Source: Candidatus Coatesbacteria bacterium RBG_13_66_14 (GTDB lineage: Bacteria; RBG-13-66-14). Taken from it: a DNA stretch of 6,496 nucleotides. Location of the stretch: contig MFAF01000015.1 in the NCBI GenBank assembly GCA_001774505.1, positions 24,130 through 30,625 of the forward strand. The letters are read 5' to 3'. The translations under genes were made by a program, and so were the position numbers. Position 1 is the stretch's first letter; every line of letters begins with the position of its first letter. Under the pieces are notes generated by a model, which saw only the letters and a list, made by a program, of their open reading frames with translations, was not told the origin of the DNA and did not search any database. Shown here piece after piece: positions 1 through 5,889 of the stretch.

Positions 1-33
1 TCTGCTTCGTATCGCCAGGCCGTTATTTACTCC

Positions 34-52
34 GCTTCACCCGCGGCGAAGC
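34..52 (-). other. Small hairpin just after the pgpH stop codon
   Basis: Read on the minus strand, the first bases after the pgpH stop can form an 8-bp stem (one G-U pair) around a three-base GCG loop. No T-run follows, so it is not a convincing Rho-independent terminator. The rest of 1-59 contains no ATG on the minus strand, and the one GTG and one TTG hit stops within a few codons. No start of a following gene can therefore be supported. In many bacteria ybeY follows phoH-pgpH; if it is present here, it starts beyond the left edge. Confidence 0.25.
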
Positions 53-59
53 AACTCCC

Positions 60-2294
60 TCAGGCTCCCTCTTCCCCGTTTTCCTCCCCGGTTTCGACGG
101 CGTCCTTGGCCGAAATTTCCTCCGGGTACTCCACCCGGGAGTGGAGGATGCCGGTGAGGGTGCTGGCGAAGGAATCGCTTATGGTCGAAAGGTCGGCCAG
201 GGTGAGGTCGCACTCGGCCAACTGACCGTCCATGAACCGCGAGTTCACGACGTTACGCACCAGGAGGCGGATGGCGGATACGCTCGTGTTCGACAGGGTG
301 CGGCTGGCGCTCTCCACGGCGTCCGCCAGCATGACGATGGCCGTCTCCTTGGACTGTGTCAGGGGGCCCGGGTAGCGGAAGTCGTCCTTGTCGAGGCTCT
401 TGTGCTCGTCCAGGCGGAGCGCCTGCTGGTAGAAGAAGCTGATGAGGCCGGTCCCGTGGTGCTCGGCGATGAAGTCCACAATTCCGCGGGGGAGCCGGTG
501 CCGCTTCGCCAGCTCGATCCCCTCCTTGACGTGGCTCTTGATGACCAGGGTGCTCATCGAGGGCGAGAGGTTCTCGTGCTTGGACGCCTGCTCGGGGTTG
601 TTCTCGGAGAAGTACTCCGGTTTGGTCAGCTTGCCGATGTCGTGGTAGTAGGCTCCCACGCGGGCCAACAGGGCGTTGGCTCCGACGGCCCCCGCCGCCG
701 CCTCGGCCAGGATGCCCACGTTCAGGCTGTGGTAGAAGGTGCCCGGCGCTTCCTGTTTCAGCCGCGCCAGTACGGGCTGGTTCAGGTCGGAAAGCTCCAG
801 GAGCTTGACCGGCGTGGTGACGTGGAAGAGGTTCTCGAAGAGGGGCAGGACGAGGCTGGCCAGGAATACGCCGATGATGGCCCCCACGGTGCCCAGGACG
901 GCGTTGGACAGGGTGGCGGTCCAGGTGTCGGAGACGGAGAGGCCGATGGCGGCGATTATCAACAGCTTGGCCCCGGCCACCTTGAGGGAAATCCAGTAGA
1001 GCGAGCTCCGGTGGCGCAGCGTGCTGGCTGAAATAACCGCCGCCAGCCCGCCGGTCAGAAACACGAAGAGGTATCGGACCTCGAAGCCGGTCAGGAGCCC
1101 CAAGAGCACGCTCACGACCAGCACGCCGACGACGGCGATGGAGACGTCCAGGAGGGTGGCCAGGAGCACGCCGGCCAGGGCGGCGGGCAGGAGGTACCCG
1201 ATCTGGGGCACACGCTGGAAGAAGGCCGTGACAAGCGCCTGGGACAGACCGACGGTCAGAATCAGGACCAGGCCGATCAGTATCCAGGACCGCATGTCCG
1301 AAAAGGTTTCCCGACGGTACTTATAGAGGAAGAAGCCGAATATGAAGAGGAACACGGCTATTATAGCCGCCCGGCCCAGCGTGACGTAAACGATGCCCTG
1401 GCTGGTGCGGAAGGCCTCCAGGGCCTCGAGCTTGCGGTACACCTCCGGGGTGACGACCTCGTGGTCCGTGGCGATTCGTTCGTTCTCGCTCACCCAGAAG
1501 GCGACGCGGTCCACCGATGCCTCGGCGGCTTCCAGCCGTTCCCGGGTAGCCTTCTCGTCGAGGTAGATGGTCGGGCGACAGAAGCCCAGGGCGAGGGTCA
1601 CGAGCTCCTCGGTCAGCGCGGGCGTTGCCAGTCGGGGCTCCAGGAGGTCGGTTATCTCCCCCCGGACCGTCTCGAGGTCGGCGATCTGTGAGTAGTTCAA
1701 CCCGTAGAAGAGCTCGTCACCGGGGTAGCGCAGGAGGATGCCGTTGGCGATGTCCGCCTCGGAGAGGCGTTTCCGATCCTCGATCACCCCCCCCTTGAAC
1801 GTATCCTGGAGACTGTAGGGGAGGTTGGCGAGCTCGTCGAAAAGTTCGTCGCTCCTGTCCAGCCTTCTCAAGAGCTCTGTGGAGATGGTGAGGCGGTAGC
1901 GTCCCTCCAGGCTTGTCGCCAGGTCTTTGTAACCTTGCGCCTCCGCGCCCCCCGGCTCCTCGAAAGCCTGTTCGAGGTCGTCCATGAGGTTGGCGAACTC
2001 GCGCCAACTCCCCTGGAGCTCGTCCTCGGAGTAGACGTAAGCCGAGCGCACCGAGGCGCGTTTTCTCGCGAGCTCCTTCTCGAGCTCCCCCGGGGTTTTC
2101 AGCACGGGATATTTGATCGGGCTGATGACGTCCTCGGACGCCACGTCGCCCACCTGGAGGTCGAAGGAGTAGAGCGTCTTCGAGGGGAAGGTCAGCACGG
2201 CGAGGACCGTGATGATGCCGGCGCCGACGAGGAACCGTTTGAAAAAGTCGGGCCCGGAGAGTCGGAAGGGCTGGATTTTATTTTCCCGGCTCAT
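60..2294 (-). CDS. pgpH: 7TM-HD cyclic di-AMP phosphodiesterase, PgpH/YqfF family
   Basis: This is a 744-residue membrane phosphohydrolase of the 7TMR-HD family. Characterised members (Listeria PgpH) hydrolyse the second messenger cyclic di-AMP to pApA. Domain order: an N-terminal membrane helix (about 21-37); an extracytoplasmic 7TMR-HDED-type region (about 41-295); seven membrane helices (roughly 300-324, 337-358, 366-381, 383-403, 406-424, 433-455, 460-486); then a cytoplasmic HD domain (about 495-720). All metal-site residues expected for the family are present: H522, H551-D552, H588, H612-H613 and D658. The length is normal for the family, and the tail after about 725 is short and acidic. 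The ATG start overlaps the phoH stop as ATGA, so translation is probably coupled. An AAGGA sits directly against the ATG, which is too close for an ideal ribosome site and fits re-initiation. The family is clear. Cyclic di-AMP as substrate is inferred from family, and no cyclic di-AMP synthase lies in the window. Confidence 0.93.
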   Translation of the reverse strand: MSRENKIQPFRLSGPDFFKRFLVGAGIITVLAVLTFPSKTLYSFDLQVGDVASEDVISPIKYPVLKTPGELEKELARKRASVRSAYVYSEDELQGSWREFANLMDDLEQAFEEPGGAEAQGYKDLATSLEGRYRLTISTELLRRLDRSDELFDELANLPYSLQDTFKGGVIEDRKRLSEADIANGILLRYPGDELFYGLNYSQIADLETVRGEITDLLEPRLATPALTEELVTLALGFCRPTIYLDEKATRERLEAAEASVDRVAFWVSENERIATDHEVVTPEVYRKLEALEAFRTSQGIVYVTLGRAAIIAVFLFIFGFFLYKYRRETFSDMRSWILIGLVLILTVGLSQALVTAFFQRVPQIGYLLPAALAGVLLATLLDVSIAVVGVLVVSVLLGLLTGFEVRYLFVFLTGGLAAVISASTLRHRSSLYWISLKVAGAKLLIIAAIGLSVSDTWTATLSNAVLGTVGAIIGVFLASLVLPLFENLFHVTTPVKLLELSDLNQPVLARLKQEAPGTFYHSLNVGILAEAAAGAVGANALLARVGAYYHDIGKLTKPEYFSENNPEQASKHENLSPSMSTLVIKSHVKEGIELAKRHRLPRGIVDFIAEHHGTGLISFFYQQALRLDEHKSLDKDDFRYPGPLTQSKETAIVMLADAVESASRTLSNTSVSAIRLLVRNVVNSRFMDGQLAECDLTLADLSTISDSFASTLTGILHSRVEYPEEISAKDAVETGEENGEEGA

Positions 2295-3256
2295 TCCTTG
2301 GACTCTTTCTCGAAGCGCTCGTAGGCCTCGACGATGCGGGCCACCAGGCCGTGCCGAACGATGTCGGCCTTGGTCAGGTATACGAAGGCGATGCCCTCTA
2401 TCCCTGCGAGGGTTTTCTGGGCCAGGACCAGCCCGCTCGCCGCCGGGTCGGGGAGGTCAATCTGCGTGATGTCCCCCACCACCGCCGCCCGGCTGTTCTG
2501 CCCCAGGCGGGTGAGGAACATCTTCATCTGGTTCTGCGTGCAGTTCTGCGCCTCGTCGAGGATGACGTAGGCGTTGTCCAGGGTGCGGCCGCGCATGTAG
2601 GCCAGGGGCACTATCTCGATCACGCCGTGCTCGACGAGGTTGTGGATGCGCTCGCCTTTGAGCATGGCGTATAGGGCGTCGTAGAGGGGCCTCAGGTAGG
2701 GCGCGATCTTCTCCTCGGGCGCCCCGGGCAGGTACCCCAGGCTCTCCCCGGCCTCGACCGCCGGACGGGCGAGCACCAGGCGGCTGACCGTCCCGCGGTG
2801 GAGGTAGGAGAGCCCCGTCGCCACGGAGAGGAAGGTCTTCCCCGTCCCCGCCGGACCGATGGCCAGGGTGATGTCGTGGGCGAAGAGCGCCTCTATCAAG
2901 CTCTTCTGCCCGGCGGTGCGCGGCTTGACGATCCTGCGGGCGCCCACGGGGATGTCGGTGCCCACGACCTCGTCGAAGCCCTGCCGCCGGTGGGCCGGTT
3001 CCTCGAGGTTGGCCACCGCCGCCCGGACTTCGGCCTCGGTCACGGTGTGGCCCCCAGCCGCCGCCAGCGCCAGGTGGGTTAAAAGGTTGCCGGCGGCCGC
3101 CACCACGTCCGCGTCGCCGCTCAGGGTGGCCCGGTCGTCCCGCAGAACCAGGCGCACGCCGGTGAGCTCCTCCAGCAGGCGCAGGTTGGCGTCCGCGGGT
3201 CCGCAGAGCTCGGCGTAGCGCCCGTTCAGGTCTAAATCCAGGGTCGTCGTCCGCAC
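2291..3256 (-). CDS. phoH: PhoH family ATPase (PhoL/YbeZ type)
   Basis: This is a cytoplasmic P-loop ATPase of about 321 residues. The family is linked to RNA handling, and YbeZ works with the endonuclease YbeY in rRNA maturation. Numbering from GTG 3256, the N-terminal ~65 residues have a KH-like pattern (LCGPADANLRLLEE followed by a short strand pattern ending in SGD). The PhoH core follows: Walker A GPAGTGKT at 134-141, the family motif ARPAVEAGESLGYLPG at 163-178, Walker B ILDEAQN at 232-238, and GDITQIDLP at 261-269. The reading frame stays open to a TTG at 3379, but that codon lies in the -35 box of the promoter at 3351-3379, so it cannot be the start. GTG 3256 gives the usual family N-terminus with a weak purine-rich AAAAAG upstream. 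GTG 3301 is the alternative, adding 15 residues unlike the family and encoding through a hairpin. The stop overlaps the pgpH ATG. All catalytic motifs are intact. Confidence 0.93.
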   Translation of the reverse strand: MRTTTLDLDLNGRYAELCGPADANLRLLEELTGVRLVLRDDRATLSGDADVVAAAGNLLTHLALAAAGGHTVTEAEVRAAVANLEEPAHRRQGFDEVVGTDIPVGARRIVKPRTAGQKSLIEALFAHDITLAIGPAGTGKTFLSVATGLSYLHRGTVSRLVLARPAVEAGESLGYLPGAPEEKIAPYLRPLYDALYAMLKGERIHNLVEHGVIEIVPLAYMRGRTLDNAYVILDEAQNCTQNQMKMFLTRLGQNSRAAVVGDITQIDLPDPAASGLVLAQKTLAGIEGIAFVYLTKADIVRHGLVARIVEAYERFEKESKE

Positions 3257-3281
3257 GGTCTTTTTCAGGCGTTGGTTTCGC

Positions 3282-3335
3282 GCCGGGGCGGACCCCGGCA
3301 CGCGATGCGACTTCGCCCCAGGAATGAGCCGGGGC
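3282..3335 (-). promoter_or_regulatory. Two tandem GC-rich hairpins in the phoH 5' leader
   Basis: Between the predicted transcription start (about 3344) and GTG 3256, the transcript can form two stems. The first (3335-3315) pairs GCCCCGG with CC(T)GGGGC around a six-base loop, with one bulged base. The second (3299-3282) is a perfect 7-bp stem, GCCGGGG/CCCCGGC, closed by a TCCG tetraloop. The second stem ends 25 bases before the GTG. Neither is followed by a T-run, so they are not terminators. They could stabilise the mRNA or influence ribosome access. The base pairing is seen directly; any regulatory role is inference. Confidence 0.4.
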
Positions 3336-3350
3336 CGATGCTGCGCGTGA

Positions 3351-3379
3351 ATTATACCCCAGGGCCGCGGGATAGGCAA
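3351..3379 (-). promoter_or_regulatory. Sigma70-type promoter of the phoH-pgpH operon
   Basis: On the minus strand a perfect -10 box TATAAT (3356-3351) follows a -35-like TTGCCT (3379-3374, four of six consensus bases) with an ideal 17-bp spacer. Transcription would start near 3344, leaving a leader of about 88 nt before GTG 3256. The promoter lies only 12 bases beyond the stop codon of the DUF2062 gene, in a GC-rich stretch where such an AT-rich hexamer stands out. It marks phoH-pgpH as its own transcription unit, although read-through from upstream is possible. Confidence 0.72.
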
Positions 3380-3391
3380 CCGACGGGGGCT

Positions 3392-3922
3392 TTACTCTTG
3401 GGAGGCGGGGTCGGGGAGGCTTTCGAGGCGGCGGCGCGCGCGCCTTTTCAGGTACGCCCCGACCGCCTTATATCCCAGGAAGTAGAACACCAGGGCCAGC
3501 CCGACGGCCAGGACGGTGTTGCCTGCCAGGTAGGTCCAGACGACGTCGCCGGCGGCGTACCAGATCCGCCCCTCGTCAAGCATCTGCGCCAGACCGCCTA
3601 CCTCCACGCCGGTGAGCCAGGAGCCCAAGGTGAAGGACAGGCCCCAGAAGAAGGGGGAGGTGACGGGGTTCATGATGGCCGAGCCGACGACGGCCGAGAC
3701 CTTGGAGAAGCGGAAGAGGAACGCCAGGCCGAGGGCCAGGAGCGCCCCCAGGCCGAAGGTGGGGAAGATGCCGATGAAGACGCCCACGGCCAGACCCAGG
3801 GCCGCTTTGTGCGGTGAGGTGTCGGAGCGCAGGAAGCGGAGGTACTGGAGCCGGAGCCAGCGCCGTGCTCGCTGCCAAAGGTTCGCGCCCTTGAGGCGCC
3901 TGGATTTTTTCTTCTCGGTCAC
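3392..3922 (-). CDS. DUF2062 family integral membrane protein
   Basis: This is a 176-residue membrane protein matching the DUF2062 family, whose function is not established. After a strongly basic N-terminus (KKKSRRLK, then more Arg/Lys to residue 29) comes the family signature: SPHKAALGLAVGVFIGIFPT (36-55), the conserved MNPVTSPFFWG (84-94), and a small-residue-rich hydrophobic run. Likely membrane segments are about 39-57, 59-73, 76-103 and 129-152, followed by a basic cytoplasmic tail (KRRARRR at 159-165). It starts at GTG 3922 without a clear ribosome site, and a hairpin at 3931-3948 occupies the place where one would be expected. It lies 55 bases after the multihaem cytochrome stop and just before the phoH promoter, so it could be the last gene of the cytochrome unit or be separately expressed. 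I see no link to respiration beyond position. Confidence 0.85.
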   Translation of the reverse strand: MTEKKKSRRLKGANLWQRARRWLRLQYLRFLRSDTSPHKAALGLAVGVFIGIFPTFGLGALLALGLAFLFRFSKVSAVVGSAIMNPVTSPFFWGLSFTLGSWLTGVEVGGLAQMLDEGRIWYAAGDVVWTYLAGNTVLAVGLALVFYFLGYKAVGAYLKRRARRRLESLPDPASQE

Positions 3923-3925
3923 GTC

Positions 3926-3948
3926 AGAAAGGGCTCGTCGTGGAGCCC
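3926..3948 (-). terminator. Terminator-like hairpin after the cytochrome genes
   Basis: Read on the minus strand, GGGCTC (3948-3943), a six-base loop and GAGCCC (3936-3931) form a perfect 6-bp GC-rich stem, followed at once by TTTCT. It begins 29 bases after the stop of the multihaem cytochrome gene and ends a few bases before the GTG of the DUF2062 gene. The short, interrupted T-run makes it a weak Rho-independent terminator at best. It could instead attenuate read-through into DUF2062 or mask that gene's translation start. Confidence 0.38.
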
Positions 3949-3977
3949 CGCGGTTGTGGTTCGGACGGCGGATTTAC

Positions 3978-5042
3978 CTATTCCCCGGGCGTGGTCACCG
4001 AATGGCACGCCGTGCAGTCGGAGCCCTGGACGCCGTAGAGGCCGTGCACGTCTCCGTCCGCATTGGTGAAGAGGCAGTTGATCCCGCCCACCCCGGTCTC
4101 GGTGACCGCCTCGTGACAGACCAGGCAATCCCGTCCGCCCAGCGGCGGATGCTCGCCCACCAGCCCCATGTCGGGGTATTCCGCCAAAACTTCGGACGCG
4201 CCGCCGCGCTGGAAGCCGAACTCGTGGCAGCGGTAGCAGGTGCTCATCGGCAGGGATGGGTGTACCTCGGCCGACGGTGTCCGGCGGTAGGGGAAGACGT
4301 AGCGGTCGCCGCCGGCGCGCATCATTTCCATGCGCGTATCCCCCGGCGTCACGGCGTCGGCCTTGGGCGCGTGGGGGTTGTGGCAATCGGAGCAGCGATG
4401 GGTGCCGGGGAAAAGGCCGGCGGGGGTCGTCTCGCCCTCGGGTGAAACCCGCTCCTCGGCGTGCCAGTAGTAGTTCACCAGCTTGGGGTGGTCCAGGTGG
4501 CACGTCATGCAGTTCGCGTCGGGCACCGCCCCGTGAGCGGCGACGCCCAGCGGGTTCCGCGGACCGTCCCAATATCCGTGGCAGCGGTAGCAGAGCCCCC
4601 ACTCGGCTCCCGGCGTGTTGTTGGAGCCCTGGGGAACGGCGAAGAAGCCGTAGGCCGCGTAGAGGCCGAGCCAGCCCAGGATGAACAGGCCGCCGAGGAC
4701 GGCCGTCACCCGCTTCGCCTTGACCGTCCGGCGGTCGCCCGGGTCCAGGCGGGGGATGAAGAACAACAGGATGACGAAGCCCACGGCGAGGCCGATGCCG
4801 ACGGCCACCAGCCAGCCTGGCAGGACGCCCAGGCTGTGGAAGATGAAGCTCTCGGGCCGGCCTTCACCTGAAGGGTCGGCGGCGGGCCCGGCGACCCCGG
4901 GCCAGATCAGGGCGGCGACGACCAGGAGTACCACCAGGATCAGCCCTACCAGGAGCTCGAACATGGCGAAGTCCGGGAAAAAGGGCTTATCCTTGGGCGG
5001 CTCCTTCGCCTTGCGCTTGAAGATTTTCAGTGTTTTCGCCAT
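3978..5042 (-). CDS. Subunit-IV-like membrane domain fused to a hexahaem cytochrome c
   Basis: This 354-residue protein probably joins a membrane quinol-oxidising complex to a periplasmic electron wire. After a basic N-terminus comes FFPDF (21-25), resembling the start of cytochrome b6f subunit IV. Three membrane helices follow (about 26-49, 70-97, 112-136). The loop between helices one and two has a PADPSGEG stretch like the subunit IV ef loop, but no PEWY motif; the nearest match is LPGW at 74-77. The C-terminal periplasmic part has six CxxCH haem c sites: CYRCH 151, CMTCH 178, CSDCH 217, CYRCH 269, CLVCH 306 and CTACH 343. Eight further histidines (170, 185, 194, 215, 224, 261, 298, 333) could be distal ligands. 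By subunit IV topology, helix three exits on the periplasmic side, where c haems are attached. It starts at ATG 5042, four bases after the cytochrome b stop, so the two are surely co-transcribed. The cytochrome c assignment is certain; the subunit-IV homology is likely but diverged. Confidence 0.9.
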   Translation of the reverse strand: MAKTLKIFKRKAKEPPKDKPFFPDFAMFELLVGLILVVLLVVAALIWPGVAGPAADPSGEGRPESFIFHSLGVLPGWLVAVGIGLAVGFVILLFFIPRLDPGDRRTVKAKRVTAVLGGLFILGWLGLYAAYGFFAVPQGSNNTPGAEWGLCYRCHGYWDGPRNPLGVAAHGAVPDANCMTCHLDHPKLVNYYWHAEERVSPEGETTPAGLFPGTHRCSDCHNPHAPKADAVTPGDTRMEMMRAGGDRYVFPYRRTPSAEVHPSLPMSTCYRCHEFGFQRGGASEVLAEYPDMGLVGEHPPLGGRDCLVCHEAVTETGVGGINCLFTNADGDVHGLYGVQGSDCTACHSVTTPGE

Positions 5043-5046
5043 CGGA

Positions 5047-5727
5047 TTACAGTGGTTCGGCGATGCCCTGGCGCCGGATCATCACGAAATGGAACAGGAG
5101 CAGGACGAAAATAACCAGGGGCAGCACGATCACGTGGTTGTCGAAGAAAAACCCCAGCGCCTCCCCGCCCACCGGCGTCACGCTGGTGACGATCCCGGCG
5201 AGGAGGTCGCCCACGAGGGGCACCTGTTTGAGCGCCCCGACGATGGCGGAAGCGATCTCGAACCCCCGCTGGTCCCAGGGGAGGACGAAGCCGGAGACGT
5301 AGAACCCGGCGGTGGTGACCAGGAGCAGCACGCCGGCGATCCAGTTCAGCTCGCGCGGCTTCTTGTAGGCCCCGGTGAGGAAGACGCGGACCATGTGCGC
5401 GACGATGAGCACCATCATCACGTTGGCGGCCCAGTGGTGGATGCCCCGGACGAGCCAACCCAGCCACACGTCGTTCATTATATAGCCGATGGACTCCGCC
5501 GCACCCTCTGGCGTGGGCCGGTAGTGCTGGAGGAGGATGAGCCCGGTGACCACCAGGACCAGGAAGGTGACCAGGGTCAGCCCGCCGAGGCAGTAGTACC
5601 ACTTCCGGGCCCAGGGGTGGACCGGCTTGCGCATAGCCTCGACGACCCAGCCCTTCAGCCGGACGCGCTCGTCGAGCCACTTCAGCCAACGGCTGTCGCC
5701 GATTTTCTTGCGGGTCGCTTCGGACAT
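5047..5727 (-). CDS. Cytochrome b6-type subunit of a bc/b6f-like complex
   Basis: This 226-residue, four-helix dihaem cytochrome b matches cytochrome b6 and the short QcrB of Gram-positive bacteria rather than long mitochondrial-type cytochrome b. Helices lie at about 43-66, 97-118, 126-150 and 198-217. Haem b ligands are H97 and H111 (13 residues between) and H198 and H213 (14 between, as in b6). C46 in YYCLGG corresponds to the b6 cysteine that covalently holds haem ci at the quinone-reducing side. Other b6 hallmarks are YRPT at 69-72, GAYKKPRELNW at 119-129, VLPWDQ at 148-153 and IRRQGIAEPL at the C-terminus. The frame is open to an ATG at 5799, but those 24 extra codons fall largely in the repeat at 5745-5887. 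ATG 5727, with AGGT a few bases upstream, gives the normal family N-terminus. The partner gene follows after four bases. No Rieske gene is adjacent in this window, which is unusual. Confidence 0.93.
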   Translation of the reverse strand: MSEATRKKIGDSRWLKWLDERVRLKGWVVEAMRKPVHPWARKWYYCLGGLTLVTFLVLVVTGLILLQHYRPTPEGAAESIGYIMNDVWLGWLVRGIHHWAANVMMVLIVAHMVRVFLTGAYKKPRELNWIAGVLLLVTTAGFYVSGFVLPWDQRGFEIASAIVGALKQVPLVGDLLAGIVTSVTPVGGEALGFFFDNHVIVLPLVIFVLLLFHFVMIRRQGIAEPL

Positions 5728-5744
5728 GATTACCTGTCGGAAGG

Positions 5745-5887
5745 CAAGGGGTTTTCCCTTCGGGCGCAGATATGCCAGAGGCGTAGCTCGGTTCGCCATG
5801 CAGTGGCGACCCGCAGGACGAGTCCTCTGCGGTCGCCCGCGGGCGCGGGACTTAAGCCCCGCCCCTACGGCTCGTTTAAACCCCTTG
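5745..5887 (+). repeat. MITE-like palindromic element with 10-bp terminal inverted repeats
   Basis: This 143-base intergenic block is bounded by perfect inverted repeats, CAAGGGGTTT at 5745-5754 and AAACCCCTTG at 5878-5887. Inside are several nested palindromes. TCGCCA/TGGCGA at 5793-5798/5804-5809 has a five-base loop. An imperfect arm pair at 5805-5819 and 5822-5837 shares GGCGAC and GGAC ends. GCCCGCGGGC lies at 5835-5844, and a hairpin of about 12 bp is centred on CTTAAG (5851-5856). GTTTAAAC (5874-5881) overlaps the right end. No open frame of transposase size fits, so it would be non-autonomous. No target-site duplication is obvious. The strand is nominal. The left end lies 18 bases from the cytochrome b start, and the right end three bases from the upstream gene's stop. 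Whether it recurs in the genome cannot be seen here. Confidence 0.55.
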
Positions 5888-5889
5888 TC

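Noticed and set aside
1..59. Possible start of ybeY after pgpH
   Set aside because: There is no ATG, the only GTG and TTG frames stop within a few codons, and 59 bases are too few to show any family motif.
141..1031. Plus-strand open frame (296 codons) opposite pgpH
   Set aside because: It is Gly/Val/Arg/Gln-rich antisense of a gene with intact HD motifs and seven helices. It shows no domain pattern or ribosome site of its own.
3257..3379. N-terminal extension of PhoH from TTG 3379
   Set aside because: The TTG is part of the -35 box, and the extension passes through the -10 box and two hairpins. Its residues do not resemble PhoH N-termini.
3919..4602. Minus-strand open frame in another register over the hexahaem gene
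   Set aside because: It overlaps six correctly spaced CxxCH motifs in the true frame. Its own translation is Arg/Gly/Pro-rich with no motif.
5475..5485. TATAAT-like sequence inside the cytochrome b gene (minus strand)
   Set aside because: It encodes conserved b6-like residues (YIMND), has no -35-like hexamer at the right distance, and no gene starts just downstream.
5728..5799. 24-residue N-terminal extension of cytochrome b from ATG 5799
   Set aside because: It is encoded mostly within the palindromic element at 5745-5887. The family N-terminus starts at ATG 5727, which has its own AGGT upstream.
5793..5876. Possible CRISPR array in the palindrome-rich intergenic region
   Set aside because: The palindromes differ in sequence, are nested rather than regularly spaced, and there is no repeated direct unit with spacers.
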